The notes beneath the pieces are model-generated. The model was not told where the DNA came from. It saw only the letters and a list, made by a program, of their open reading frames with translations, and did not search any database. From the NCBI RefSeq assembly GCF_003337715.1, contig NZ_QPIX01000002.1:310001-374000 (forward strand): 64,000 bases of DNA, read 5' to 3'. The position numbers and the translations under genes were made by a program. Shown here one piece after another: positions 10,254 to 22,830 of the stretch; within the stretch, counting starts at the first letter, position 1, and each line of letters opens with the position of its first letter. This stretch comes from Ciceribacter lividus (GTDB lineage Bacteria > Pseudomonadota > Alphaproteobacteria > Rhizobiales > Rhizobiaceae).

Positions 10254-10340
10254 ATGACTGATGTTTTCCGTGATGTCGCCGCATTCGCCTCGATCCTCAT
10301 GTTCGTCACCGGCTTGTCGGTGATCGTCTCGGCGATTTGA
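10254..10340 (+). CDS. 28-aa SOS-controlled membrane peptide (SidA-like)
   Basis: A short frame of 28 codons preceded by TAAGGAG seven bases before the ATG. Residues 1-8 are polar (MTDVFRDV). Residues 9-28 form one uninterrupted hydrophobic helix ending VIVSAI, so a single-pass inner-membrane peptide is expected. It is the first frame after a promoter holding a LexA box (10207-10221). Caulobacter SidA is a 29-residue, SOS-induced membrane peptide that blocks division; size, topology and control match, though I cannot check homology. It lies about 100 bases upstream of dnaE1, with no terminator seen between them. Confidence 0.8.
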   Translation: MTDVFRDVAAFASILMFVTGLSVIVSAI

Positions 10341-10444
10341 GGTTCCTGCGCCTATCCTGTAGAGAGTGACCCGTATCCGGCCGACAAGGCTGGACTTCCC
10401 TGTCGGGGCGACCGAAAATCGCGCCGATTCATCGGATGCGGGCA

Positions 10445-13942
<3,498 letters not shown>

Positions 13943-13972
13943 CCGCCGCTGTTTGGCGACAGCGTGACTGGG

Positions 13973-15217
13973 TCAGCCGCGCGGTACCTCGCGCGTCACG
14001 GTGATGAAGTCGGTTCCGTCGCCGGTCTCCGGCCCAACGCCTGCGTCGGAAATGGTGATCGAGCTGCCTTCGCCGAGCATCGGCTCGATCTTGCGGCGCA
14101 CCGCGTCGGGGATCGAGATGCGGTCGAGCGTCTCCGCAAGCGTCGGCGTGAGCTCAGCGGCCACGGGGGCTTCGATGCCGAGGCGCTTCATCGTCTGACT
14201 GGAGAGATGGTTCTCGAGCGTGACACCACGCCATTCGGCGCTGCCGGCGAGCATGTCGACATGCGTCGCCTCGATGAAATGGGTGCCGAGCGGCTTCTGC
14301 GGATCGGCGATCGAGACCGCAGCCTCGAAGACCGGTTTGAATTTCTGCCGCACCATGATCTGGCCGAGCGGCGGTGCACCCTTTCCGGCGCTTGCATAGA
14401 TCCGAGTCAGGAATTCGGGCGACAGGATTTCGCCCCTGGTTTCCAGTCCCTTCCACCGCTTGTAGCCGTCAATGGCCGAGATCGTCTGTCGGCCGAGATA
14501 GCCGTCGACGGGACCGGCGTCGAAACCGAGCTCGGTGAGCATCGCCTGCACGTCCATCAAGGTCTCGCGCTGGCCGCGCCGGGTGATGAGGATGCGCACC
14601 GGCGGAATGTCGGCGAAGACGTCGGCTGACTGCACCGGGCTCGTCGCCTCCTTTTCGACCATGGCGACCTGCACAGGCCTCCGTCCCGCCTCTATGGTGG
14701 ATGGCCGCAGTTCGGCGTCGGAAAGCAGCTGTCCTTCATCGATCGCCCTGCGCGGCTGAAAGAGCGTTGCGTGCCGGACAGGCGCCGGGGTGACCGGTTC
14801 GTCGGTGATGATCACGTGGGCGCCGCGCTCGGTCATCTGGTAGAGCGCTTTGGCGAAGGCGCGCGGCAGGCGGACGCAGCCGTGCGAGGCCGGATAGTTC
14901 GGCACACTGTTCGATTCGTGGAGCGCGACTCCGGACCAGGTGAGTCGCTGCATCCACGGCATCGGAGCGCTCGAGTATAGGTTGGACTCGTGGTAGCGCT
15001 GCTTCTCCAGGATCGAGAAGATGCCGGATGGCGTCGAGTGTCCGGGTTTGCCGGTCGAGACATGGGAGGTGGCGACCACCTGGTCGCCGTCATAGACCGT
15101 CAGGCTCTGTTCGGCCTTGGACACATAGATCTGCAGCGAGCCGCCGTCCCCGGCGAGACTCTGGGAGGCAAGCGTTGTCGCGGAAAGCAGACACGCGACG
15201 TGCAGGAACTTCAGCAT
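13973..15217 (-). CDS. Secreted L,D-transpeptidase with peptidoglycan-binding domain
   Basis: YkuD-type enzyme that forms 3-3 peptidoglycan cross-links or attaches proteins to the wall in the periplasm. 414 residues. A signal peptide is clear at 1-22 (MLKFLHVACLLSATTLASQSLA). The YkuD domain follows with the catalytic motif HGCVRLP. A PG_binding_1 domain (RETLMDVQAMLTELGFDAGPVDGYLG) lies near residues 215-260, then a C-terminal region of unknown fold. GAGGAC precedes the ATG. It converges on dnaE1 with 30 bases between the stops. Rhizobia carry many YkuD paralogues, so the precise role cannot be stated. Confidence 0.9.
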   Translation of the reverse strand: MLKFLHVACLLSATTLASQSLAGDGGSLQIYVSKAEQSLTVYDGDQVVATSHVSTGKPGHSTPSGIFSILEKQRYHESNLYSSAPMPWMQRLTWSGVALHESNSVPNYPASHGCVRLPRAFAKALYQMTERGAHVIITDEPVTPAPVRHATLFQPRRAIDEGQLLSDAELRPSTIEAGRRPVQVAMVEKEATSPVQSADVFADIPPVRILITRRGQRETLMDVQAMLTELGFDAGPVDGYLGRQTISAIDGYKRWKGLETRGEILSPEFLTRIYASAGKGAPPLGQIMVRQKFKPVFEAAVSIADPQKPLGTHFIEATHVDMLAGSAEWRGVTLENHLSSQTMKRLGIEAPVAAELTPTLAETLDRISIPDAVRRKIEPMLGEGSSITISDAGVGPETGDGTDFITVTREVPRG

Positions 15218-15218
15218 G

Positions 15219-15494
15219 CGATTTCGTCCTCAACGCGAAACTGACCGGGCGAGTATTGATGCAGGTCTCTATAATAACGGCCGAAGTTTAAGGAAGGTTT
15301 TCTTCCTTGGAAGGTGCCGATCACAAGTTTGTGTGGCTCCGGTCGTCGCATGACACGATGTCCGGGGCGAATGCCGGTCGTTATCGCCCGACCGACGGAA
15401 CCGCACTTCCGCAGCCGCAGAAGCCGGTGCTGCAGCGGCCCGCGCGGCGTTCGGGAACGTTCGGCATTCCCCGGCACCTGCGCGCCTGGGTATC
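15219..15494. other. Intergenic region between L,D-transpeptidase and dinB
   Basis: 276 bases without a credible gene. It must hold the L,D-transpeptidase promoter on the minus strand (TATAGA-like box at plus 15270-15275). An imperfect hairpin AAGGAAG/CTTCCTT is at 15290-15308. No T-rich terminator is seen for dinB. Confidence 0.4.
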
Positions 15495-16778
15495 CTACTT
15501 TCGCCGCCCGAAGGTGTAGCCGGTCTCGACCGTCGACTTGCCGAACTTGTCGCGCAGCGTGTCCATTGCAGCCTCGGCGGCAGCACGTCGGCCGGCCTGC
15601 TCGTCGACGAGGTCCGGCGGGTCGGCGACAGAGGCTTCCTTGAGGTCGGTGACGCCGATGCCGATCAGCCGGAAGCGCGTGCCGTCCGTCTCCTTTTCGA
15701 GCAGCGTCAGGCCGGTGCGGAAGATGCGGTCGGCGAGCTGGGTCGGATCCTCCAGGCGCCGGTTGCGCGTGCGGCCCTTGAAGTCCGCCGTCTTGAGTTT
15801 CAGGACGACGGTTTGCCCCGATATTCCGTGCTTCTTCAGCCGCCAGGCGACCTTTTCCGAGAGTGCCCGCAGGTGGATGACGAGATCGTCGTGGCGGCTG
15901 ATGTCCTCGAAGAATGTGGTTTCGGCGGAGACGCTCTTCGCCGCCTCGTTCGGGTGGACATCGCGATCGTCGATACCGCGGGAAAGCCTGTAGAGCCGCT
16001 GGCCGATCGAGCCGTAGCGGCGCATGAGATCGGTTTCCTCCATGGTCTGCAACTGCCCGACGGTGCGGATGCCGTCGCTTTCGAGCGTCGCCGCGAAGGC
16101 CTTGCCGACGCCCCAGATCGTCGTCACCGGGCGCGGGGCGAGGAAATCCAGCGCCTCCGCCTGGCCGATCACGGAAAAGCCGCGCGGCTTCTGCAGGTCG
16201 GAGGCGACCTTCGCCAGAAACTTGCAGTAGGAGAGGCCGACGGAGACGGTTATGCCGACCTCCTGCTCGACACGATGGGCAAAACGGGCAAGCACGCGTG
16301 CCGGCGGATCGTGGTGGAGCCGCTCGGTGCCGGAAAGCTCGAGAAAGGCCTCGTCGATCGAGAGGGGTTGAACGAGCGGGGTCAGTTCCTCCATCATCGC
16401 CCGCACCTCGCGTCCGACGCGGGCGTATTTCTCCATGTCCGGCTTGATGACGACGGCCTGCGGGCAGGCCTCCAGCGCCTTGAACATCGGCATCGCGGAA
16501 CGCACACCATGGATGCGCGCGATATAGCAGGCGGTCGAAACCACGCCGCGCTTGCCGCCGCCGATGATCACCGGCTTGTCGGCGAGTTCCGGATTGTCCC
16601 GCTTCTCAATGGAGGCATAGAAGGCGTCGCAATCGATGTGGGCGAGCGTGAGCCTGTAGAGTTCCGGATGATAGACGAGCCGGGGGCTGCCGCAGCCGCT
16701 GCAGCGACGATTGCCCTGCGGCTGCCCTCTGAAGCAGTCGCGGCAGAAGCCTGGATACGCGGTCGGGTCGGTTGTCAT
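15495..16778 (-). CDS. dinB: DNA polymerase IV with N-terminal zinc-ribbon-like extension
   Basis: Error-prone Y-family polymerase for lesion bypass. 427 residues. It starts with an extension carrying C12, C15, C26 and C29, a probable zinc ribbon absent from E. coli Pol IV. The palm motif [21 protein letters not shown] and the catalytic [11 protein letters not shown] follow, then the little-finger domain. I do not see an obvious QLxLF-type clamp-binding tail at the very end. A perfect LexA box lies six bases upstream of the ATG, so SOS control is expected. Confidence 0.93.
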   Translation of the reverse strand: MTTDPTAYPGFCRDCFRGQPQGNRRCSGCGSPRLVYHPELYRLTLAHIDCDAFYASIEKRDNPELADKPVIIGGGKRGVVSTACYIARIHGVRSAMPMFKALEACPQAVVIKPDMEKYARVGREVRAMMEELTPLVQPLSIDEAFLELSGTERLHHDPPARVLARFAHRVEQEVGITVSVGLSYCKFLAKVASDLQKPRGFSVIGQAEALDFLAPRPVTTIWGVGKAFAATLESDGIRTVGQLQTMEETDLMRRYGSIGQRLYRLSRGIDDRDVHPNEAAKSVSAETTFFEDISRHDDLVIHLRALSEKVAWRLKKHGISGQTVVLKLKTADFKGRTRNRRLEDPTQLADRIFRTGLTLLEKETDGTRFRLIGIGVTDLKEASVADPPDLVDEQAGRRAAAEAAMDTLRDKFGKSTVETGYTFGRRK

Positions 16779-16783
16779 CGCTG

Positions 16784-16798
16784 GAACAAATGTTGAAC
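16784..16798 (-). promoter_or_regulatory. LexA (SOS) box upstream of dinB
   Basis: On the minus strand GTTC-AACATTT-GTTC (plus: GAAC-AAATGTT-GAAC), a perfect direct repeat with seven-base spacing. It ends six bases before the dinB start codon, so LexA would cover the transcription start. Confidence 0.82.
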
Positions 16799-16850
16799 AT
16801 TCGCACGCTTAGCGTTACTCTTCCCCGACTCGGCTGGCAAGGGAAATGCG

Positions 16851-17432
16851 ATGTATGAACGATTCCGTGCCCAACCTCTCACCACCGACCGCTGGGACGA
16901 CTTCGAGGCCGTCATGGGGCCACGAGGCGCCTGCTACGATTGCTGGTGCACCTATTTTCGCCTGTCGCCTGCCGAGCGGAAGAGCTTCGCCGGCAGCGAG
17001 AAGAAGGATTTCATGCACCGGCGCGTGAGCGCAGGGCCGGCGCCGGGCCTCATCGGTTACCTCGGTGATCGGCCTGTCGGCTGGGTGCAGGTGGGGCCGC
17101 GCGCCGACGTGCCGAACTGGAATTCGCCGCGCACCGTCTCGCGCCCGCTCGATGAGGCGGACGCGGAAGACCGGACCATATGGGCGGTGAGCTGCTTCTT
17201 CATCGTGTCGAAGGAGCGCGGCAAGGGCTTGAGCCATCAGATGCTGGCCGCCGCCGTTGTCCATGCCCGTGCTGCTGCGGCGCGTGTCGTCGACGCCTGT
17301 CCGATCGACCGAACGAAACAATCGAAGTCGGTCGGGCTTTATGTCGGATCAAGGCGAATTTTCGAAGCCGCCGGATTTGCGGAGGTGGCATCGCGAAAGG
17401 AGGGAAGGCCTCTGATGCGGCTGGTGCTCTGA
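16851..17432 (+). CDS. GNAT family N-acetyltransferase
   Basis: 193 residues. The acetyl-CoA-binding region is recognised in VSCFFIVSKERGKGLSHQML, followed by the helix and strand typical of GNAT proteins. The N-terminal half has cysteines in GACYDCWCTYF, as in a rhizobial GNAT subgroup of unknown substrate. It is divergent from dinB: the starts are 72 bases apart, with the dinB LexA box between them. The substrate cannot be inferred. Confidence 0.8.
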   Translation: MYERFRAQPLTTDRWDDFEAVMGPRGACYDCWCTYFRLSPAERKSFAGSEKKDFMHRRVSAGPAPGLIGYLGDRPVGWVQVGPRADVPNWNSPRTVSRPLDEADAEDRTIWAVSCFFIVSKERGKGLSHQMLAAAVVHARAAAARVVDACPIDRTKQSKSVGLYVGSRRIFEAAGFAEVASRKEGRPLMRLVL

Positions 17433-17455
17433 AGGTCTCAACTTCGGGTGCCGTC

Positions 17456-17749
17456 TCAATACTCGCCCGAATCAAGTCCGGGGCCGGAATAGTGCCGCCA
17501 CGCCTTCACGACGGTCTCAGGCGCGATGCCGGAGGCCTCGCAGAACGCAATGAGCGTGGGCTCGTGGCCCATGAGGAAGTCCAGCATACCGGCGAGAAAG
17601 CCGGGATCGTCGACCGCCTGGCGAAGCTGATCGGCTCTTGTTCCGGTCAGCGCCAGGAAGCGACCGAGCATTTCCGGTTCGCCCGCCAGCCAGGCGAGGA
17701 CGGCAATCGCGGTTTCTTCCGGGCCGGGCGGCAGTTCGAGAGGTTTCAT
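17456..17749 (-). CDS. DUF3572 family protein
   Basis: 97-residue soluble, mostly helical protein, hydrophobic-acidic, without membrane segments. Sequence style (PEETAIAVLAWLAGEPEML, RFLALTG) and position next to divK match the alphaproteobacterial DUF3572 family, whose function is unknown. It is divergent from divK across about 120 bases that must hold both promoters. Confidence 0.82.
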   Translation of the reverse strand: MKPLELPPGPEETAIAVLAWLAGEPEMLGRFLALTGTRADQLRQAVDDPGFLAGMLDFLMGHEPTLIAFCEASGIAPETVVKAWRHYSGPGLDSGEY

Positions 17750-17872
17750 GTCGTGTTCCGAGTTACCTTTTTCTCAACCAAATGAACTTAATATGCCATC
17801 GAGGGGAAGGTGCAACAGCCAACCGCATTTACCGCGGCGGCTGGGACCGCCGGGACTGAAGGGTCGTATCGT

Positions 17873-18244
17873 ATGCCGAAGAAGGTCATGATCGTCGAAG
17901 ACAACGAGCTCAACATGAAGCTCTTCCGCGATCTCATCGAGGCTTGCGGCTACGAGACCATCCAGACCCGCAACGGCATGGAAGCGCTTGATCTTGCGCG
18001 CCGCTACCGGCCCGATCTCATCCTGATGGATATCCAGTTGCCCGAAGTCTCCGGCCTCGAAGTCACCAAGTGGCTGAAGGACGATCCGGAACTCCATGTC
18101 ATTCCCGTCATCGCCGTTACTGCTTTCGCCATGAAGGGGGATGAGGAACGCATTCGCCAGGGTGGCTGCGAAGCCTATGTATCAAAACCCATTTCTGTGC
18201 CAAAATTTATCGAGACGATCAAAGTCTATCTCGGTGATGCCTGA
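17873..18244 (+). CDS. divK: Cell-cycle response regulator DivK
   Basis: Single-domain receiver protein of 123 residues. The phosphoacceptor is D53 ([10 protein letters not shown]), with the acidic pocket in VEDNE, threonine in AVTAF and lysine in VSKPIS. In alphaproteobacteria DivK, phosphorylated by DivJ and dephosphorylated by PleC, controls the CckA-CtrA pathway and asymmetric division. ATG 17873 was chosen because the receiver fold starts at once; the open frame back to 17810 looks non-coding. pleD begins 18 bases downstream, so the pair is an operon as in Caulobacter. Confidence 0.95.
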   Translation: MPKKVMIVEDNELNMKLFRDLIEACGYETIQTRNGMEALDLARRYRPDLILMDIQLPEVSGLEVTKWLKDDPELHVIPVIAVTAFAMKGDEERIRQGGCEAYVSKPISVPKFIETIKVYLGDA

Positions 18245-18262
18245 AACACCGGACAAATTGTC

Positions 18263-19636
<1,374 letters not shown>

Positions 19637-19665
19637 TTTCACAGCACCTCGATAAGTGGTCACCG

Positions 19666-19686
19666 GGCGCCGGAGGCATTGCCTCC
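19666..19686 (+). other. Hairpin after pleD
   Basis: Perfect inverted repeat GCCGGAGGC/GCCTCCGGC with a three-base ATT loop, 30 bases after the pleD stop. No T run follows, so it is at most a 3'-end stabilising or Rho-dependent structure. Confidence 0.4.
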
Positions 19687-19783
19687 GGCCGTATGCATAT
19701 CCGGGACGACTGCGAAATCTGACCCGCTTCCGCACATGATTGCCGCATCAACCGGGGATCAAGACAATGGAAGTATTCGTCTT

Positions 19784-19812
19784 TTGTTGTTCTGTGCCGC
19801 GCCCGGTATAGT
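19784..19812 (+). promoter_or_regulatory. Candidate orphan promoter between pleD and rpmG
   Basis: TTGTTG (19784-19789), 17 bases, TATAGT (19807-19812). It points towards the structured region ending at 20118 and lies far beyond pleD, so it may drive a non-coding RNA. The -35 match is moderate. Confidence 0.35.
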
Positions 19813-19854
19813 CGAACTCACTGCTATTATTTGCCCCACGTGAATTTGCAGGTT

Positions 19855-19910
19855 TTAACCATAGTTTCCGACAAAGAAGGAAACGGTTAAGAAAATGTTG
19901 CTTTTTTTTT
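19855..19910 (+). other. Bulged hairpin with TTAACCAT motif and T tract
   Basis: TTAACC-ATA-GTTTCC pairs with GGAAAC-GGTTAA (19855-19890) around a nine-base loop. A nine-base T tract sits at 19902-19910, eleven bases after the stem, too far for a standard intrinsic terminator. The left arm contains TTAACCAT, a CtrA-type half-site. It could end a short RNA or be a regulatory site; I cannot decide. Confidence 0.3.
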
Positions 19911-19989
19911 CGAGTTGCGCGAGTTTGACGTCACCGAAGAACAAGGCCTCGGGAGAGGCCGGATATACCCCATGATGCTCAGGTCCGCC

Positions 19990-20118
19990 GCATCTCCTGG
20001 GTCGTGGGGTCGGTCGGTTGGCATGCTACAAACGCGGTTCCTCGTACCGCAGGCATGCTGGCCGACCCCCAATCGAACGAGAAAGCACCGCGATCCGGTT
20101 ACGGAGCGGTGCTTTTTT
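19990..20118 (+). ncRNA. Structured sRNA between pleD and rpmG (EcpR1-like?)
   Basis: A long nested hairpin is seen: GGGGTCGG (20006-20013) with CCGACCCC (20062-20069), GCATGC (20021-20026) with GCATGC (20053-20058), and GCGGT (20034-20038) with ACCGC (20046-20050). A strong intrinsic terminator follows at 20082-20118. No gene on the plus strand explains that terminator. The S. meliloti cell-cycle sRNA EcpR1 (about 100-125 nt, regulating dnaA and gcrA) is, as far as I recall, encoded in this part of the chromosome; the size fits. The 5' end is not fixed. Confidence 0.6.
20082..20118 (+). terminator. Intrinsic terminator of the pleD-rpmG sRNA
   Basis: AAAGCACCGC (20082-20091) pairs with GCGGTGCTTT (20106-20115), followed by T residues to 20118. 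It is a textbook rho-independent terminator for the plus strand. Confidence 0.85.
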
Positions 20119-20209
20119 GCTGGCGGAAAGGGAACGTCGAGATAACGGAAAACGAAAAAGGCGCGGGGCCGGAGCCGCGCGCCTTCTAAGGTACGGAAGG
20201 GATCAAGTC

Positions 20210-20377
20210 TTACTTGATCTTGGCTTCCTTGAATTCGACGTGCTTCTTGACGATCGGATCGTACTTCGTCTTCGTCATCTTGTCGGTCATCGTGCGGCTG
20301 TTCTTCTTGGTAACGTAGAAGAAACCGGTGTCGGCTGTCGACAGCAGCTTGATCTTGATCGTGGTCGCTTTCGCCAT
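20210..20377 (-). CDS. rpmG: 50S ribosomal protein L33
   Basis: 55 residues, beginning [20 protein letters not shown] and rich in lysine, the full length of alphaproteobacterial L33. It lacks the CxxC pairs of the zinc-binding form, so it is the zinc-free type. Start ATG 20377 follows GGCAGGA; the longer frame to 20434 is the leader. A near-perfect promoter lies upstream (20446-20474). It converges on the sRNA terminator. Confidence 0.97.
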   Translation of the reverse strand: MAKATTIKIKLLSTADTGFFYVTKKNSRTMTDKMTKTKYDPIVKKHVEFKEAKIK

Positions 20378-20445
20378 GGTCGTCCTGCCTTTAATAACAA
20401 TCAAGCCGTGGACGACCAGAGCAGCCCACGGCAAATTCTGGCGCG

Positions 20446-20474
20446 AAACTACAAATCACGCCCGAAAAGTCAAG
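20446..20474 (-). promoter_or_regulatory. rpmG: rpmG promoter
   Basis: On the minus strand CTTGAC (plus 20469-20474), 17 bases, TAGTTT (plus 20446-20451): the rhizobial sigma-70 consensus -35 with optimal spacing. The -35 box overlaps the last codons of the upstream MFS gene by a few bases. Confidence 0.65.
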
Positions 20475-21654
20475 CCTGTTTCGGTTTAAAAAGCAGTCTC
20501 GCCACCGAAACGAGGACATAGAGGCCGAAGAAGCCGGCAATCGCCCATGCGAAACCGTGGTTTCCGGCGAGATCGATGGCGGCGCCGATTCCCTGCGGCC
20601 CCGCGACAGTGCCAACGGCATAGCAGAAAACGAAGGCGGCGTTGGCGGCTGCCAGATCCGCGCCGGTGAGTCGCGAGCCGAGATGGCTGAGACCGACCGT
20701 GTAGAGACCGGAGACGCAGCCACCCCAGAAGAGCAGCACGAGCGCCATCAGTGCCCAGCTCTGTGACAGCCAGGGCAGCGCCAGCGATCCGCAGAGACCG
20801 ATGACCGCCATGATCGAGAGCAGGAGCCGGCGGTCCTTCAGCTTGTCGGAGAGCATTCCGAGCGGGATCTGGAACACCATGTTGCCGATCCCCATCACCG
20901 TCAGCAGCAGGGCTGCCTGGGCCTCGGTGAAGCCGGTGCGCGTCGCATAGATCGGGAAGAGCGACAGGCCACCCGCTTCCACGGCGCCGAACACGAAGAC
21001 CGCGACGGTTGCTGTCGGCACCAGGAAGATATAGCGGAAGAAGTGCTGTTCCGGCTTGCTGTCGAGGACCGGGCTCTCGCGGCGGGCGATGAAGATCGGC
21101 ACGGCGGCGACGAGGATCGCCAGCGCGCCGACGACGAAGGGCAGTACGCCCTCACTGCCGAGCACGGAGAAGAGCAGGGGGCCGCAGGCGAAGCCGACCG
21201 AAAGCACCGTCGCATAGATCCCGAGAACGAGACCGCGGCGGGAGGGCGGGGCTGCCGCATTGATCCAGAATTCGGACAGGATGAAAAGCGTGGTCGTTGC
21301 GCCATGGAAGACGAGGCGCAGCGGAAACCACATCCAGTAGGCCTCTGCGTAGTAGAAGCCGAGCGCGCTCGCAGCGGAGAGCACCACCGCCCAGAGCATG
21401 GTGCGGGCGACGCCGACATCGTGGGCGAGCTTGGTCGTCACCGGTGCCGCAACCATGGCGGCGATGCCCGCCATGGCGGAGTTGAGCCCGATCAGCGTCG
21501 AGGAAATGCCCCGTTTCTCCAGGATGATGCTGAGGAGCGGAAGACCGAGGCCGATCGCGATGCCGACCGCCGTGATGGCCGAGATGGCGGCGACCAGCGA
21601 GGGCCAGTGAATGTCTTCGCGGTGACCGTTGGCGCCGTTCTTCGGCTTGGACAT
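20470..21654 (-). CDS. MFS transporter
   Basis: 394 residues with twelve predicted transmembrane helices and the MFS loop motif GMLSDKLKDRR between helices. It resembles the YcaD/UMF-type permeases of rhizobia, whose substrate is unknown. It starts with a short polar N-terminus (MSKPKNGANGHREDIHW). It lies ten bases after the NUDIX gene stop, within a minus-strand run topA-rnr-DUF983-NUDIX-MFS, so it is probably the last gene of that unit. Confidence 0.85.
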   Translation of the reverse strand: MSKPKNGANGHREDIHWPSLVAAISAITAVGIAIGLGLPLLSIILEKRGISSTLIGLNSAMAGIAAMVAAPVTTKLAHDVGVARTMLWAVVLSAASALGFYYAEAYWMWFPLRLVFHGATTTLFILSEFWINAAAPPSRRGLVLGIYATVLSVGFACGPLLFSVLGSEGVLPFVVGALAILVAAVPIFIARRESPVLDSKPEQHFFRYIFLVPTATVAVFVFGAVEAGGLSLFPIYATRTGFTEAQAALLLTVMGIGNMVFQIPLGMLSDKLKDRRLLLSIMAVIGLCGSLALPWLSQSWALMALVLLFWGGCVSGLYTVGLSHLGSRLTGADLAAANAAFVFCYAVGTVAGPQGIGAAIDLAGNHGFAWAIAGFFGLYVLVSVARLLFKPKQA

Positions 21655-21663
21655 GGCATTTCC

Positions 21664-22353
21664 TCAGATGTCGCCGCGGAACGTGTGTCCGCGGCGGCTG
21701 TAGTAGAAGGGACCCGGGCTTCCGAATGGCAAGCACGGATCGGCTTTGATCCGGCCGACGACGTCTTCGAGAATGGTCCTGGTGATCAGCGGCATGTTCA
21801 GACCCGATGACGCCTCGATGTCAAGCCATGTGAGGTCGTGCAGTTCGGCCGAGTCGCGAACATGCTGCGGGTCGATACCCGCCTCGTCCGTGAAGGTCAG
21901 AAAGAACCGTGTGTCGAAACGGCGGACATTGCCGGGGGGCGTGATGGCGCGTGCGACGTAGCGCAGGCTAGCGAGATCGGCGGCGGTATCGCCATCCGAC
22001 AGCCTCCCTATGTGCAACCCCGTTTCTTCCCGGAGCTCGCGTACGGCCGCGAGCGCGAGCGCACGGCCACGCCGCAGTGCCGCGGGATCGGTACGGCCGG
22101 CGGCGAGCCTTGCAAGCACCTGCGGATGGAGATCGTGGGTGTAGGGGAGGGCGTGGTCACCCCGATCCCTCCGTCCCCCCGGAAAGACGTAAAGGTTCGG
22201 CATGAAGACGTGGCGCTCGCCACGCCTGCCGAAGAGCACGCGCAGGCGTCCGTCCGTGCGGTCGACCACGATCAGGGTCGCCGCGTCCTTGGGCGTCAGG
22301 CGCGGCGCCGGCGAAACGGCGGCAGTCGGGTCGGGAAATGCGGTACGGCTCAT
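21664..22353 (-). CDS. NUDIX hydrolase
   Basis: 229 residues. The Nudix box core REL-REETGLHIG is present, giving the catalytic REUXEEXGU part. The glutamate six residues after the box's first glycine is replaced by alanine (GRALALAAVRELREETGL), as in NUDT7/8/19-like relatives. Substrate unknown; CoA- or nucleotide-diphosphate derivatives are typical of this group. Its ATG overlaps the stop of the DUF983 gene by four bases (ATGA), so the two are translationally coupled. Confidence 0.85.
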   Translation of the reverse strand: MSRTAFPDPTAAVSPAPRLTPKDAATLIVVDRTDGRLRVLFGRRGERHVFMPNLYVFPGGRRDRGDHALPYTHDLHPQVLARLAAGRTDPAALRRGRALALAAVRELREETGLHIGRLSDGDTAADLASLRYVARAITPPGNVRRFDTRFFLTFTDEAGIDPQHVRDSAELHDLTWLDIEASSGLNMPLITRTILEDVVGRIKADPCLPFGSPGPFYYSRRGHTFRGDI

Positions 22354-22802
22354 TGATCCTTCGGCAGCGGATCGTATTCGGCCGGATCGTCACTCTCGCC
22401 ACCAAAGCCGTGCATGCGCAGCGCCCATTGCAGGCCGATGACGCCGCCCTTGATCGGCTGGATGGCCAGTAGCGTGGTGATGATGCCGAGAGGCGCCCAG
22501 ATGGCAAGGTGCACCCAGTCCGAGGCGGGGAAGATGAGATCCGTCATCATGAAGCCACCGAGCAGCACGTGGCCGAGAACGAGGATCGCCAGATAGGGCG
22601 GCAAGTCGTCGGCGCGATGATGGAACATCTCCTCCTGGCAGGCGGCGCAGCGGTCGACGGGCTTCAGGAAGGCCCGGAAGAGCTTGCCGCCGCCACAGGC
22701 GGGACAGGTGTTCAGCATTCCGCGCATGATCGATTGTCCGACAGGGCGGTTCGCTTCCTGTCCGCCGAGGTGAAGCACCGTATCGGCCGCGTTGTCTTGC
22801 AT
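22350..22802 (-). CDS. DUF983 family membrane protein
   Basis: 150 residues. The N-terminal half carries two CxxC pairs, CPACGGGKLFRAFLK and CAACQEEMF, a likely zinc ribbon. The C-terminal half has two transmembrane helices (about 70-115). This is the DUF983 layout, of unknown function and common in alphaproteobacteria. It lies 28 bases downstream of rnr on the same strand and overlaps the NUDIX gene. Confidence 0.88.
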   Translation of the reverse strand: MQDNAADTVLHLGGQEANRPVGQSIMRGMLNTCPACGGGKLFRAFLKPVDRCAACQEEMFHHRADDLPPYLAILVLGHVLLGGFMMTDLIFPASDWVHLAIWAPLGIITTLLAIQPIKGGVIGLQWALRMHGFGGESDDPAEYDPLPKDQ

Positions 22803-22830
22803 GTCGAGCTTCCTTTCTCGTCGGGCGCCG

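Noticed and set aside
13947-13964. Hairpin CGCTGT/ACAGCG between dnaE1 and the L,D-transpeptidase as a terminator
   Set aside because: Only six pairs and no T run on either strand.
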